Source of the DNA: Henckelia pumila
Lineage: Eukaryota; Streptophyta; Magnoliopsida; Lamiales; Gesneriaceae
Length of the DNA: 64,000 nt
Direction of reading: 5' to 3'
NCBI RefSeq assembly: GCF_033568475.1
Contig: NC_133122.1
Coordinates: 186,143,449-186,207,448, forward strand
Positions within the stretch are counted from its first letter, which is position 1. Each line of letters begins with the position of its first letter. The notes beneath the pieces are model-generated. The model was not told the DNA's origin. It did no database searches and saw only the letters and a list, made by a program, of their open reading frames with translations. Below, piece after piece: positions 1 through 10,781 of this stretch. A program made the translations under genes and the position numbers.

Positions 1-2
1 CT

Positions 3-1584
3 AGAACAGCCTTAGCGTTTGTGACACTCAGAAAGGATGGAGAACGTGAATTCATGTTCTATCGTAATCCTAGCGCTGATATGTTGCTTCAAGTGTCAGA
101 ACTTGACTTGGAGTTGATTAAAAAGGTATGTGATGGGAACTCTCCTAAAGCAAATGAGTAAAAAATTCTATAGCAGCATAGTGTGTAGGTTTTTAGAAAC
201 AAAAGAAGATCGATTTTACTTATGTGCAATGGCTTTTAATATTGATTACCGATGCTTATGGGTTTCAAATTTGACTTGGTTTGTTTCTTAATTTGAGAGA
301 TTTGATTTTCTAAAATAATGGTTTTAGCCAATCAAAGACTTAGTTACGGATTCTGACCGATTCTCGGTCCTCATCAGGCCAAAATTTTCCACTATGGTTC
401 AATAAGTTTAATCACTGAACCTTGTAAATCGACCCACATTGCTGCCACAATAGCCGCAAAGGAAGCCGGCGTTATCTTGTCATATGATCCAAATTTGAGG
501 CTTCCGTTGTGGCCTTCTGCAGAAAGTGCAAGAGAAGGCATTCTTAGCATATGGAACACGGCTGATATTATTAAGGTAATATATTTGAACTTAATTGCTT
601 TTTAGATCATAAATTTCAATGCAACGTACGGAATCTTATGTTTGAGTTATATAAAACCACAGATAAGCGAGGAAGAGATATGTTTTTTGACAAATGGGGA
701 AGATCCCTATGATGATAACGTTGTTCGTAAGTTATACCATCCAAACCTCAGATTACTCCTCGTCACTGAAGGTCAAGAAGGTTGCCGATATTACACTAAG
801 GTGTGGTTTCTATATCGTGATAAATATGACATGTTAGAAGTTTCATGTTTAAATTTTAAAATACTAATGGTTTGATTTTGAGCCTAACTTGTCAATTCTT
901 TTCTTCCAAACAGACACTGGGTACTTTTCTTATGGTAAGCTTTGTCGTGAATTTTTCAGGAGTTTAATGGAAGAGTAGCGGGTTTAAAGGTGGAAAGTGT
1001 GGATACCACCGGTGCTGGAGACGCATTTGTGGCCGGAGTCTTATCACAGCTAGCTACAGATACGTCATTGCTTCAGGTAACAATAAAACCAAAGGCAGTG
1101 TGATGGGGTTAGATGGTGTGTCGTAGCCTAGTACCATACTTCTTTCCCATGTTTTTTTTAAAAAAAAACAATATATGTCCACAACTACTAGTTCTACAGG
1201 CTTGGGCTAATAATGTTGGGAATGAGTAGATAGTGTTCAAACAAGTGTAGGCTGGGGCTAGGGGACATAAGCCTGGAATTATATGTTCATGCTGGGTATT
1301 CGTATTCGTGGTCAGAATTCAGGACATCCCGATTTTATACTGTTAAGCATGAAACAATTATTAGTCCCACCCTTGAGGAGTTCGAGCTTTAGAGAGCAAA
1401 TGAATTTCACGCTTCATGTGTATTATATTTGTTTCTTCCATCTGATCAGGACGAGAACCGGTTAAGGGAAGCTCTGAGATTTGCCAATGCTTGTGGTGCC
1501 TTGACTGTGACAGAAAGAGGTGCAATCCCAGCTCTGCCCACAAGAGAAACTGTGCTCGACGCCCTGCTCAAGTCGGTTTCGTAA
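3..1584 (+). CDS. Fructokinase (pfkB family), 5'-truncated by window edge
   Basis: Fructokinase phosphorylates fructose to fructose-6-phosphate with ATP and feeds sucrose-derived carbon into glycolysis and starch synthesis. Five exons join in frame with GT..AG introns: 3-125, 378-575, 663-800, 960-1076 and 1450-1584, giving the last 236 codons and a TAA stop. The family usually has about 320-335 residues, so roughly the first 90 lie outside the window. Visible hallmarks are the DPNLRLPLW stretch in exon 2, the SEEE..FLT segment at the start of exon 3, and the pfkB signature DTTGAGDAF in exon 4 with its catalytic Asp. The C-terminus ([16 protein letters not shown]) is typical of plant cytosolic fructokinases. 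It is convergent with the kinase gene downstream. Whether it is cytosolic or plastidic cannot be judged without the N-terminus. No frame damage is visible. Exon joins are inferred from splice consensus plus continuity of the protein. Confidence 0.93.
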
Positions 1585-1940
1585 ATTTTCTCATTCAAAC
1601 CACCAAATTTCAACATCCAGTAGTTTTTTTTGTACATCGCCTGACGTGTCTGCATGAACAATTTTCCCCCGCGGTACATTTCCTTGTATTCATAATTCTG
1701 TATGAAATTTGATTCAGTTAATACATTCATGGAAAAAAGTGTGCAAGAGTTGGTTCAAAAGAAAAATAAGAATAAAAGAACTGTACTATACTTAATTGAC
1801 ATATCCCATTGTTCTTTTCTCGGTGATAATTTGATTCAGTTTTAACCAAAGTTGAGAGCTTCACCATTTTGACTATACGAGGCCACGAATTGTAAGATGT
1901 TTTATTTCTAAATAGTATACTCAAATCCTTTCGTTTTTTA
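1585..1940. other. 3' flank of the fructokinase gene
   Basis: This AT-rich sequence should hold the fructokinase 3' UTR and polyadenylation region. I see no convincing coding potential on either strand; the small reading frames overlapping it are shadows of the last fructokinase exon. Confidence 0.5.
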
Positions 1941-2605
1941 GGGAGCGTTTGCAATAGATTATGCTTTTATAGAAGTCATTATAGATATTGTAAAAAAGTG
2001 AAGAGAAATCAAAAGTTAGGGAGTATTTGCAATCACTAAAAAAAAAGTGATTGTTAGATTTTAGCTTAAAAAATCACTTTTGTGTGTTTTTTAAAACCAA
2101 ATTATGTGTTAGTTTATGATTAACTTAATTAAAATCCAAAAGCTAGTCATATGGTGATTATGATTCTTCAAAAATGGTTTTAATAAAAAGATCAATGTTA
2201 AAATTACTCTAATCACTTATTTATCAAACACTACCCAACTTTGATCTTTAAATTTTCATATTTGTTTTCAAATACTACCAACTTTTGATTTTTCTTAACT
2301 TTTTTATAATCTATAAATTTAATCACTTCTACAAAAGCATAATCTTTTGCAAATACTCCCTTAATATTGTTTGAAAACAAAAGTGAAAATCTAAAAATCA
2401 AAGTTGAGTAGTGTTTGATAAATAAGTAATATAGTGATTTTATAACTAACATTTTTATTAGAATCACTTTTGAAGAATCATAATCACAATATGACTAGCT
2501 TTTGAATTTCAATTAAGTTAAATATAAGTTAACACATTATCTAGATATAAAAAACACATAAAAATAATTTTTTTAAGCCAAAATTTAAGGATCACTTTTT
2601 TCAAT
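1941..2605. repeat. Foldback repeat of order A-B-A'-B' (MITE-like)
   Basis: Block A (about 1941-2032) opens with GGGAGCGTTTGCAATAG. Block B (about 2033-2269) contains TAATCACTTATTTATCAAAC and GACTAGCTTTTG-type words. A' (about 2270-2360) is the reverse complement of A and ends TTGCAAATACTCCC. B' (about 2361-2605) is the reverse complement of B at roughly 80% identity by eye. A simple foldback element would read A-B-B'-A', so this arrangement points to one non-autonomous transposon nested in another or to a rearranged tandem pair. It lies between the 3' ends of two convergent genes and has no coding content. Confidence 0.7.
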
Positions 2606-3086
2606 GATGGCAAAAACTATATTATATTATAAAGGCAATAAATAATGGATAAATCTCTGAAATCTCTGCTGTTACACAAGGGAGTCACGCAAGACCATGA
2701 AGCCTGACACAGGGCACATGCAATCTTGAATCATTTGCACGACGGCATTGTATTACTTTCCAGTCATCGAGAATATTTGCAGGCTCCCTAACATGGGATA
2801 TGAAATAACACAGAACTCATATAAATAAAATAAAATAATCCAGTCAAATTACTGCATATTATTCTCTAATAATCATCGTATCATTATGTGATAATAATGA
2901 GTTACGCCCCGAGATACAAGGATTCGCCGACCCTTGTCCTAAATGCTTAGTTGGAGCCAGTCCCACCACTCGAATTTGGCTAAAACAAAGCAAATATATC
3001 ATATGCAGAACTATACATGATACAATCTCATGATATCTAAGCTAAATCACACTCATTGACCAATTCTTGGCCTGAAGTTTCTTACA

Positions 3087-4995
3087 TCACCGGCAGTGGA
3101 AGTGATAATCGTCGTCGAATTCGGCTCCTAGCATGGCTAATGCAAAATGACTGCTCATTTCATTCTTCGTCCCCTGCATTTGAGAATTAAAATCTCTGCT
3201 TAAGCCAACTGATTCTTTTCCTCTCAGTAATTTGACGATCTCACGCATGTCTAGCCTAAGTGATTCCTCGTAGGTTATGCAAGCACTCGCAGCTTGAATC
3301 ATTTGTGCTATCTGTTTTGATTGCTTTCTTGTAAAGTTTAATCGTGGATCGAGCAATTTTTCCACCCCTCCTAGCTGCAACAGCGGCTTTGCCTACAAGG
3401 ATAAATGGACAGAATATCCATTCATAAGTTTGTATTTTACCACACCATACTTGAGTAAAAATCAGGAGCAACAATAGGCAATGACATACCCAAGAAACCA
3501 AATTTTCTTCTCCCGGTCCTCTTCTTGATTCAATAGGTTTCCGACCAGTTATTAGTTGCAACAGAACGACTCCAAAGGCGTAAACATCGGTTTTATCAGA
3601 CACTTTGCCGTGCTGGAAGTATTCAGGAGCCAAGTACCTATAAGATTCAAGAAAAAACAGTCTTTGATTTTAGAATGGAACCAAGAAAATTTATACTTGA
3701 AAGTTGTAGATGTCATACCCAAAAGTGCCTTTAACCGTTTTACAGAGGAATGGTACCGAACGCGCAGGAGTCCATGTTGCCAATCCAAAATCGCACAGCT
3801 GTAGATGTAAAGTTGTAAACTAACAAAAAATGGATATAAAAAATCTCCGGCTACCTAATGGGAATTGAACCAAAAAGGAGATCCAAGAAATGGGGTTCTC
3901 CTTCACCTTTGGCTTCATTTTGGAGGACAGAACGATGTTTGAGGGCTTAATGTCCCTATGAACAACACATCTCTCTGTTCCATTATGCAAATACTCGATC
4001 GCCTCTGCAATTCCCACGGCAATCTTATACCTAACAGACCATTGAAGCGCCAGACAACCCTTTCCTTCAGCATTCTTTTCTGCACACAACATCACATCTT
4101 GAATCAACTTAAACTTCTTAGGACACACCATATGTTCTTCTAGGAAATGAAATGCAATCGATATGAAATCATACCGTGTAAAAATCGCTCCAAGCTTCCA
4201 CCAGAAACATACTTGTAGACCAGAAACAAGCCTTCCTCAGCATCAATGCAAAATCCCACCAGGGGAACAATGTGAGGATTATGCAAAGAACTGGCTATCA
4301 TTAATTCCCTACAAAAAGTCTTTGATGCCTCCTTGTCTTCTTTATCCAACCGCTTAATGGCCACTGAAGTTCTAAGAAATCCAACACTTCCTCTAAACAC
4401 ACAGCTCAATGCTCCTTTCCCTAAAACTCTTCCTAACCATACAACAAAACAACACAGAATTAAATATAACAAATCATTTTGACACACAAAATCATGGAAT
4501 CAAAAAAAAAAAAAAACCAATGTAGTAGTAGTAGTACCTTTGGAAAAGTTTCTCGAGGCATGGAGGATTTCCGAGTAGCTGAACCTAATTAAAGAGTGTG
4601 ACACAGGAGAAATACTCCTCTCCAGTGACTCAATTCTCCTCCATTTTAACTCTCTAGTTTTAGAATCTGCCAACATGCCATTATCCAAATTCACCATCAA
4701 AACAGTAGCAGAAGAACAGCCACTATTTACTGGCATGGATTCAAGCTCAATCTGAGAGCATAAACTGAATCTGAAAGAAGAGTGAACCGAGTGTGGCTCC
4801 TCTGCACCACAGCCACCAGGCCCAGCCAGCAACCAAGCCTTGTTGTGCTCCGAATTCTTGCTAGAGCTCCGCCGTCTTCGGCGCGGAACGACACAAGCTA
4901 AACCAAAATCCCACATCATTTCTTCCTTCAAAAGCTTGAACTTCACTTCGTACACATCAATGTCACAGTACTCATGATTCACAATGGGGGGGCAT
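3087..4995 (-). CDS. Receptor-like cytoplasmic kinase (RLCK), six coding exons
   Basis: A serine/threonine kinase with no transmembrane segment, so a cytoplasmic receptor-like kinase of the RLK/Pelle superfamily. Exons on the minus strand are about 4995-4538, 4432-4175, 4139-3907, 3798-3719, 3637-3490 and 3392-3087; all junctions have GT..AG and the phases match, giving about 489 residues from the Val codon at 4982. The first about 140 residues are a non-kinase region with a basic RRRRRS patch. The kinase follows with glycine loop GKGALSCVFRG, VAIK lysine (about 175), catalytic HRDIKPSN (Asp about 297), DFG in CDFGLATW, LAPEYF, and a short tail ending DDDYHFHCR. All catalytic residues are present. 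The start is uncertain: no in-frame ATG precedes GTG 4982, and the ATG at 4995-4993 is put out of frame by a run of seven Gs (see findings). The substrate and pathway are unknown. Confidence 0.88.
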
Positions 4996-5141
4996 ATAGT
5001 TGGTGCAACCCGTAACTGAAAAATTCATTACAGATTATTATAACAACTCTCCAAAAGCAAAAGCACGAAAATCCAGGAACTAAAAAGAGAGACTGAATAA
5101 AGCAAAGGTGTAAAAGAAGGAAGAAAAAGAAAAGGCGATAC

Positions 5142-5300
5142 CTTTGCTTCAAAGAAGAGGATTGAATATTATAAATTTACTTCTCCGGTGAAAAAGGACG
5201 AGTCTTGGAATAATGGCTGTGCATGTGCACGAACAGATTCACTGCAAGTTTTGCTTATGATATCGAAAGACCACTGGAAATCTGTAATGTCTATGGAGGA
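5142..5300 (-). promoter_or_regulatory. Probable 5' UTR exon and promoter-proximal region of the kinase gene
   Basis: A splice donor (AAAG|GTATCG) at 5142/5141 on the minus strand pairs well with an acceptor (TTTTTCAG|TTACGG) ending at 5016, which implies a 5' UTR intron at 5016-5141. The upstream exon has an in-frame stop and no usable ATG, so it is non-coding. The upstream limit at about 5300 is arbitrary. Confidence 0.45.
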
Positions 5301-7089
5301 TTAATGTAATGCCTCTAATGACACCAACCCAAATATATGGTGAATTAAATATACTAAAGACAGGAGAAATGTGAGTGGCGTGAAGAGAAGAAAGCGGGGG
5401 GTGGGGGGTCAGATTCTTGGTGGTGTTTCTGAACAAAAGACAAACAAAACCCACTGCATTTATGCATTAAAATATTTAACACACCCATGCCTCTTAAATC
5501 AATGTCCAACAATGATTTGTTACTTGTTAGGTGATAAACTTCAAAATCATATAATCCAATTTTCATAATCTTATTAGAGAATCAATCATTCAAAAAGTAA
5601 AATGTTATATGTACAAAGAGAATTACAAATTGTATTTTAAATTATAAAATTAACTTTTTTTATTTGATTTGAAAAAAAATCTTTCCAACATGTATTTAGG
5701 ATAGTTTTGTGATTTTAAATGCACTTTGTAACTCAATGTGTAACCCTTATTATACACGTAGCATGATTCAATTAAAAAAAAAACTGCATCATGCGAACTT
5801 GAACTAATAATAATTTAAGGCTGTGTTTACTTTAAATGATGAAAATGAGCAAGTATAGATTAAAGTATGATTATTAAGATAATTTGATAGGATATAGAGT
5901 GGTTATGGATAAATAATAATATGTTTAGTTGGATGGATTAAAAAATTTTTGTAAAATTTTATAATTTCATAAAAAATTTAGGACTAAAAATCATCTGTGA
6001 ATGCTATCATTAACGGGCCAAAAGATTTATACCCATTTTCAATTTTGCAAGTAACACAGAATTAGTCATTATTAATTATGTAATCCTTCATTTATCAAGG
6101 CAAATAAATGCATCCGAAATAATTAGAAGACATAGAAAACAGGGTTGATTGTGATTTGGTAGATTGCCTGCAAGCAATGCATTTAATTGAAATCGGATAA
6201 TTTGGACAAGATTTAATTATTAATTTAGGAAAATGTGGGAGTTCAAAGTTAAATGTGGACTTTGGATTATGATTAAAGAATTATTTGATGTACCAAATAT
6301 TAGCACGAAAATTTAATGATTTAGTTTGGTGACCATCCAATTCCATCATTTCTATCCCCAACAACCAGGCTCGACAGACGACATGGGATCGATTTGGTTT
6401 TCACCAATTTTGCTTTTATTTTTTGGCCTCAATTTTAAATTTTGAAATGGTCTGTGTCATGTTTATCAATTATCAATTCATAATTTGCGATCATATGTTA
6501 TTATATTATTATAAGCACACGTATGGATTAATAATATATATCAAGTCCTTTCAAAAAAAATAATATATATCACGTGAATCAACATACGTAATGCGTTCAT
6601 TTGTAACATTTTTTTTTACAAAAAAATGTATAATCCTTCTATTTTCCTGTTGTGTATAATGTTGGGGTAATTGTTTATAATCTACTTTTTGCGTTTTGAC
6701 TTTTGATTTTAATTTTATCATTTGCTCTTAAAAGTAAAATAGAACGGGATGAGTATTTTTGGGAAACAAATTGCCTTATTTTTTATACCAAAATTTGGTT
6801 TCGTTAGATATGCAGCTATAGATACATATTATTGTTTTTAACAAAAACAAACTAAAAAAGGTAAGAAAATATATATTCTTCGAAAAAAATTAAATCAGAG
6901 TATCTATTTCCAGACCCTAAACAATATTCACAAAGTGGTAGTAAGAAAGAAGATAATGAAAGATTTTTAACACAAAATAAGGAAAAATCAACATATTTCA
7001 ACATCATTTTCAGCTTTTAAAACAAAATTGTAATAAAAATTGAGCAGAGTCCAGTTGGTATAACAATAAAGCAGAGTCCATCTACCAAC
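5301..7089. other. AT-rich intergenic DNA upstream of the kinase gene
   Basis: There is no supported gene here. The stretch from about 5820 (GGCTGTGTTTACTTTAAATG) looks like one end of a degraded MITE, but I could not pair it with a matching second end. G-rich tract 5395-5409 and several A/T runs are the only other notable features. Confidence 0.4.
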
Positions 7090-7301
7090 GGGTGATTCTA
7101 TGCTACACCGGGTGAAATACTCCCTAATTTTTTTGAGATGTTCGCGCGAACATATTCCTAAATGACAAAAAATATCATGCTAAATGACAAAAAAGTACAG
7201 GCGGGGTTCACATGATTTTTTTTCAGCAAGATGTTTGCGCGAACATCTTAACAAAAAACACAAAATGAGTGTATCTCACCTGGTGTAGCATAGAATCACC
7301 C
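7090..7301. mobile_element. Mutator-type MITE, 212 bp, with 9-bp target duplication
   Basis: The terminal inverted repeat begins GGGTGATTCTATGCTACACC; its complement at the right end runs GGTGTAGCATAGAATCACCC and closes at 7301. Direct copies of TCTACCAAC flank the element exactly (7081-7089 and 7302-7310). A 9-bp duplication is the mark of Mutator-like elements. Inside are two more inverted words (GATGTTCGCGCGAACAT near 7138 and GATGTTTGCGCGAACATC near 7230). No transposase is encoded, so the element is non-autonomous. Confidence 0.88.
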
Positions 7302-7390
7302 TCTACCAACGGTATAAAATTGACAAAAACATATAGTGGCCCCTCGGTTAAAAACCAAAGAAATCTTTTTCAATTATTTTTTCCCATATA

Positions 7391-7707
7391 TCCATTTGGT
7401 TTCAGTAGACAATTAAGAAAAAATGCTTTTTTTTAAAAAAAAAAAAAAGTGTTTTATTAACTCAAATGTATTTGGATAAATTTTAACTGCTATTAAAAGC
7501 ACTTATTTAAGCCAAAATAAGTGTTTTTTTTAAAAACCTATATTTATAGCTTTTCAAATGCTTATTTTAAAACTCAACTTTAAAAAAGTGTTTTCAATAT
7601 TTTTATCCAAACACAAAATTATTTCAACTTTTACTTTAAAAAGTGCTTTTAAAAGCCAGCTTAAAAAAACACTTATTATTTTAAAAACTCTACTGAAAGC
7701 AAACGGA
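7391..7707. mobile_element. Foldback MITE, about 317 bp
   Basis: The left end TCCATTTGGTTTCAGTAG is matched by the inverted right end CTACTGAAAGCAAACGGA. The interior is also largely self-complementary: AAAAGCACTTATTTAAGCC on one side against GTGCTTTTAAAAGCCAGCTT on the other, and GTATTTGGATAAA against TTTATCCAAACAC. No clear target duplication was found, so the superfamily is open. Confidence 0.6.
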
Positions 7708-7898
7708 CCTTTGTGATTACTCAAAACAAAAATGCATATGAGTTTTTCCTTAATTAACAAAATTTCCTAAATGCATTTTTTTAAAAAAAATTCAAACATA
7801 TGCAGTGTTTGGGATTATTTCTTTTTGCGCCTCAAACGCATACAAATCTCGAGTTGTGAGATTAATATATTTAATGCATTAACATATCTCAACAATTG

Positions 7899-8294
7899 TG
7901 TTTTGATGATTAAAAAACTCGGTCCATTGTTACTAATGTTTTAATTTGAGAAAATGCAGAATTTAGGATTTTTGTCCAGTTGAGTTCGGAATCTCCGAAG
8001 CAGTGATCGGAAGGTCCGAACAGAACCGACTTGAAGCCCTGCTGAAGTAGTTAGGATGCAGCGAAGTAAATATGTTCGGAGGCAACGAAGAGCATGAGTT
8101 CGGAAGTTCTGTTCGGGGATCGGAAGATCCAAAATGTCCTAACCATAAACAGAGATCTCAAAATTCTAAAATTCAAAGTTGAAGAAATTATCATTGATCG
8201 GATGCACCAAAGATGAGATCGGATGGTCCGACCTTGGAAAATCAACAGTTCATATTTTTGCGGAACAAAAGATACTAAGTTGAAGATCAGAAGC
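7899..8294 (+). mobile_element. Copia A (SIRE-like): first part of the 5' LTR
   Basis: It starts TGTTTTGATGATTA, a start I associate with SIRE/Maximus-type Copia LTRs. It carries several TCGGA..TCCGA palindromes (7985-7999, 8006-8021, 8217-8232). It is cut at 8294 by Gypsy 1, which duplicated GAAGC; the LTR resumes at 17688. The exact 5' end is uncertain because similarity to a second copy at 49036 reaches about 65 bp further upstream. Confidence 0.7.
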
Positions 8295-10450
8295 TGTAAC
8301 GCCCAGAAATTATCTTAATTGAGTTTATTATATATTGATATTCCGAGATTAAAAATTTGAGGGATTGAATTGAGAATTGATCAAGGACTGAATTGTAATT
8401 TTTTGAGAATTTTAGGGACTAAAGTGCAATTTGGCCATTTGACTTGGTCTTTATTATTGGATGCATGACTAGGCTTCTTCATTTCTTCTCCTCCTTCTTC
8501 CAAACAGTGCCCCTCCATTGAAGAAACTACAAGCCTTCTTCAAGCTTTTGTTTCTCCGGTTTCGTACAATCCGTCTGGTAGAAATTAAATCTTGAGGTAG
8601 ATTCACGATCACGACATCGAAGGCTTCGTTCTATCGTAAGTTTTTTTTCGATCAGCTATACTTCAATTTTTGGACGTCGTTGGAATTCGATTATTTTTGG
8701 ATATGCTGTTCTTGAGCTAGCATATATCATTTATTCGAAGTCAGATTGGAAAAATAACGATGTTCGGAATTGTTATGAATTTTTGAAGCATAAGTCAAAA
8801 ATGGGGTTTTGAGATTTGATTGATATTGAGTTGGTTGTGTTGAGATGGTGGTTTTTATGAGTTGTATTGATTGATATGCTGAGTTTGTGGTTTTTTGGTT
8901 TTTCGTTTAATAGCCGTTATGCCGCCGATATGAGTTTTGGGATATCGTTGGGTTTGAATTGATTGAGCCATATTTCGTTTGAGTTTGAATGTTGATTTCG
9001 ATCCTATATTACTTCATTACAGATTTGTTTGAAGGTTGTTGGATTCGGAGTTGGCAGAATATGAATCGATAAAGAATTGGCCGAGGATTGGTAATGTTTA
9101 TTCATCGAAGTCTTGGTTTGAAGTTTGTTAGGATTTTGATTGAGATCTTTGTTTTGATTATCCGGATTTGGAGCTCTTCGAATCGAGAAAAGGTATAAGT
9201 CGACATAGAATTATAATGGGACGAATACTCGAATCTGAGTTGATTTTCAAGTTTCCCTGAAATCACATACTTGCATGTTTAATTGAATTACTTGAATTAT
9301 ATGTTTGAATGTATTCGATTTTCACTTGCATTCATCTTGAGCCAAACAATTTGATTTCATTTTGAATTAGATGTTTTGGGGACTATAATCGAGTGGCATT
9401 GGTCGTCGAGTTACTCCAATAGCCCGAAACTCCTTATAGTTGCTCCAGAGTCTAGAGGATTGAGATATGAATCATCCACCTCGATCGGAAGAGTCGATGA
9501 GTTGTTGTGATATCTTGACCTCGGGATCCAAACCAAAGAATCGAGTTTACCTTTGATTATTTGATTAGATAATCCCGATTTTAATGCCATGTATTTCATT
9601 CTATTTCATATTTGGAATGTGTTGAAGTTATATCATGATTTTGATATATTATTTGATATTTCATGTTTGTTGCTTTTACCGGAAATATTATTCTCATCGG
9701 AGTTATCAGGTTGTTGTCTTGTTTTTGTATGTGTACTTGGAAACAGGTGGGGTAGGATCGAGTCAGAGACAACATGGCTAGATCGGGTTGTGATTGATAG
9801 AAGTGAGGATCGGTTTTAGAAGTCGAATTGTATTATCGAACTTGTTATGTATTTGAAGTTTGAATTAAGTTTAGAACTGATGCATGTTCTACTTTGGATG
9901 TTTGAACAACTTTAGACCTTCATGTATCATATTTTGATAGATTGAAGTATTAATGCATGTTATGATTGAGATTTGAGTTTTTATTGGGTTTTATCAGATC
10001 TGTTATGCTTTTTATTTTTGCTGGTGTAGCAGGGCATGGACCCCGTTCCACCTCCTTGCAAGGGTCCGTGTGTCCTCCGCTCGAGGTTTTTGTTTGAGGT
10101 TTGATATGCACGGACCCCGTGCCACATCCGTTCAAGGGTCTGTGTATCCTCTGTTTTCGAAAATGAATTGATGTTGACATGCACGGACCCCATGCCACCT
10201 CCGTGTAAGGGTCCGTGTGATGTTACTGCTGAGGCAGAGAGTTGATTTTTCGTGCATTTTGTGCACGGGGTCCATGTATTTTGCACTCTTTGATTCTCGG
10301 CTACAGATTAATGCATGGACCCGGGCACGGAGGTGTGCACGGGGTCCGTGCATGCTTTAAAAAAAAGTTCTTTACTTAATTCTGCCTCGCCTTTTGTGAT
10401 TGTTTGATCGATTTACTTATGATTAGATGATTAGAACCGAGGTCCTTACA
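8295..10450 (+). repeat. Gypsy 1 left (5') LTR
   Basis: It begins TGTAACGCCC and ends GGTCCTTACA. It contains a hairpin array at 10032-10352 close to its 3' end. The segment near 9680-9770 (CGGAGTTATC...ACAGGTGGGG) is also recognisable in the Gypsy 2 LTR, showing common ancestry. Confidence 0.9.
10032..10352 (+). repeat. GGACCC/GGGTCC hairpin array in the Gypsy 1 LTR
   Basis: Three similar units read GCACGGACCCCGTGCCAC, a spacer, then CAAGGGTCCGTGTG, so the two arms of each unit can pair. Two further units in altered order (GTGCACGGGGTCC and GGACCCGGGCACGGAGG) follow. Copies of the array lie in the right LTR at about 17251-17596. Confidence 0.8.
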
Positions 10451-10455
10451 TTAAG

Positions 10456-10467
10456 TGGTATCAGAGC
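10456..10467 (+). other. Gypsy 1 primer-binding site
   Basis: TGGTATCAGAGC lies 5 bp after the LTR end and is complementary to the 3' end of initiator methionine tRNA, the usual primer for plant LTR elements. Confidence 0.85.
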
Positions 10468-10781
10468 AATAAGTTCTTGGATTTAATTAGAGTGAGCGGG
10501 GTAGATCGAGTCCGCTTGAATTAATTTCTCGCATGTGATTGAATTCTTTTTTTGACTAGTTGAATTCCATGCGAGCATGCTGTATTATTCGAGAATTATT
10601 TGAATTACATGATTTTGTGATTTAAATTGTAAAGCATGAATTATTTGAAACACGAACTGCAATTGTTTCCTGTTTTAAATTCGAATGCTTTCTGAGATTG
10701 AATGAATATGAGAAAAAGAGGTTGAAGGGCACCGAATTGTTGAATTGAGGTATATGTGTCCTAATCTCTTGAATATCAGAT

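Noticed and set aside
1446..1730. Minus-strand frame over the last fructokinase exon
   Set aside because: It is an antisense shadow of a strongly supported exon.
3256..3633. Kinase frame running through an intron (3393-3489)
   Set aside because: Splice sites at 3490/3489 and 3393/3392 restore the expected AKPLLQ continuation, so the extra residues are intronic.
10456..10467. tRNA gene remnants at primer-binding sites
   Set aside because: Only the 12-nt tRNA complement is present, as expected for a primer site.
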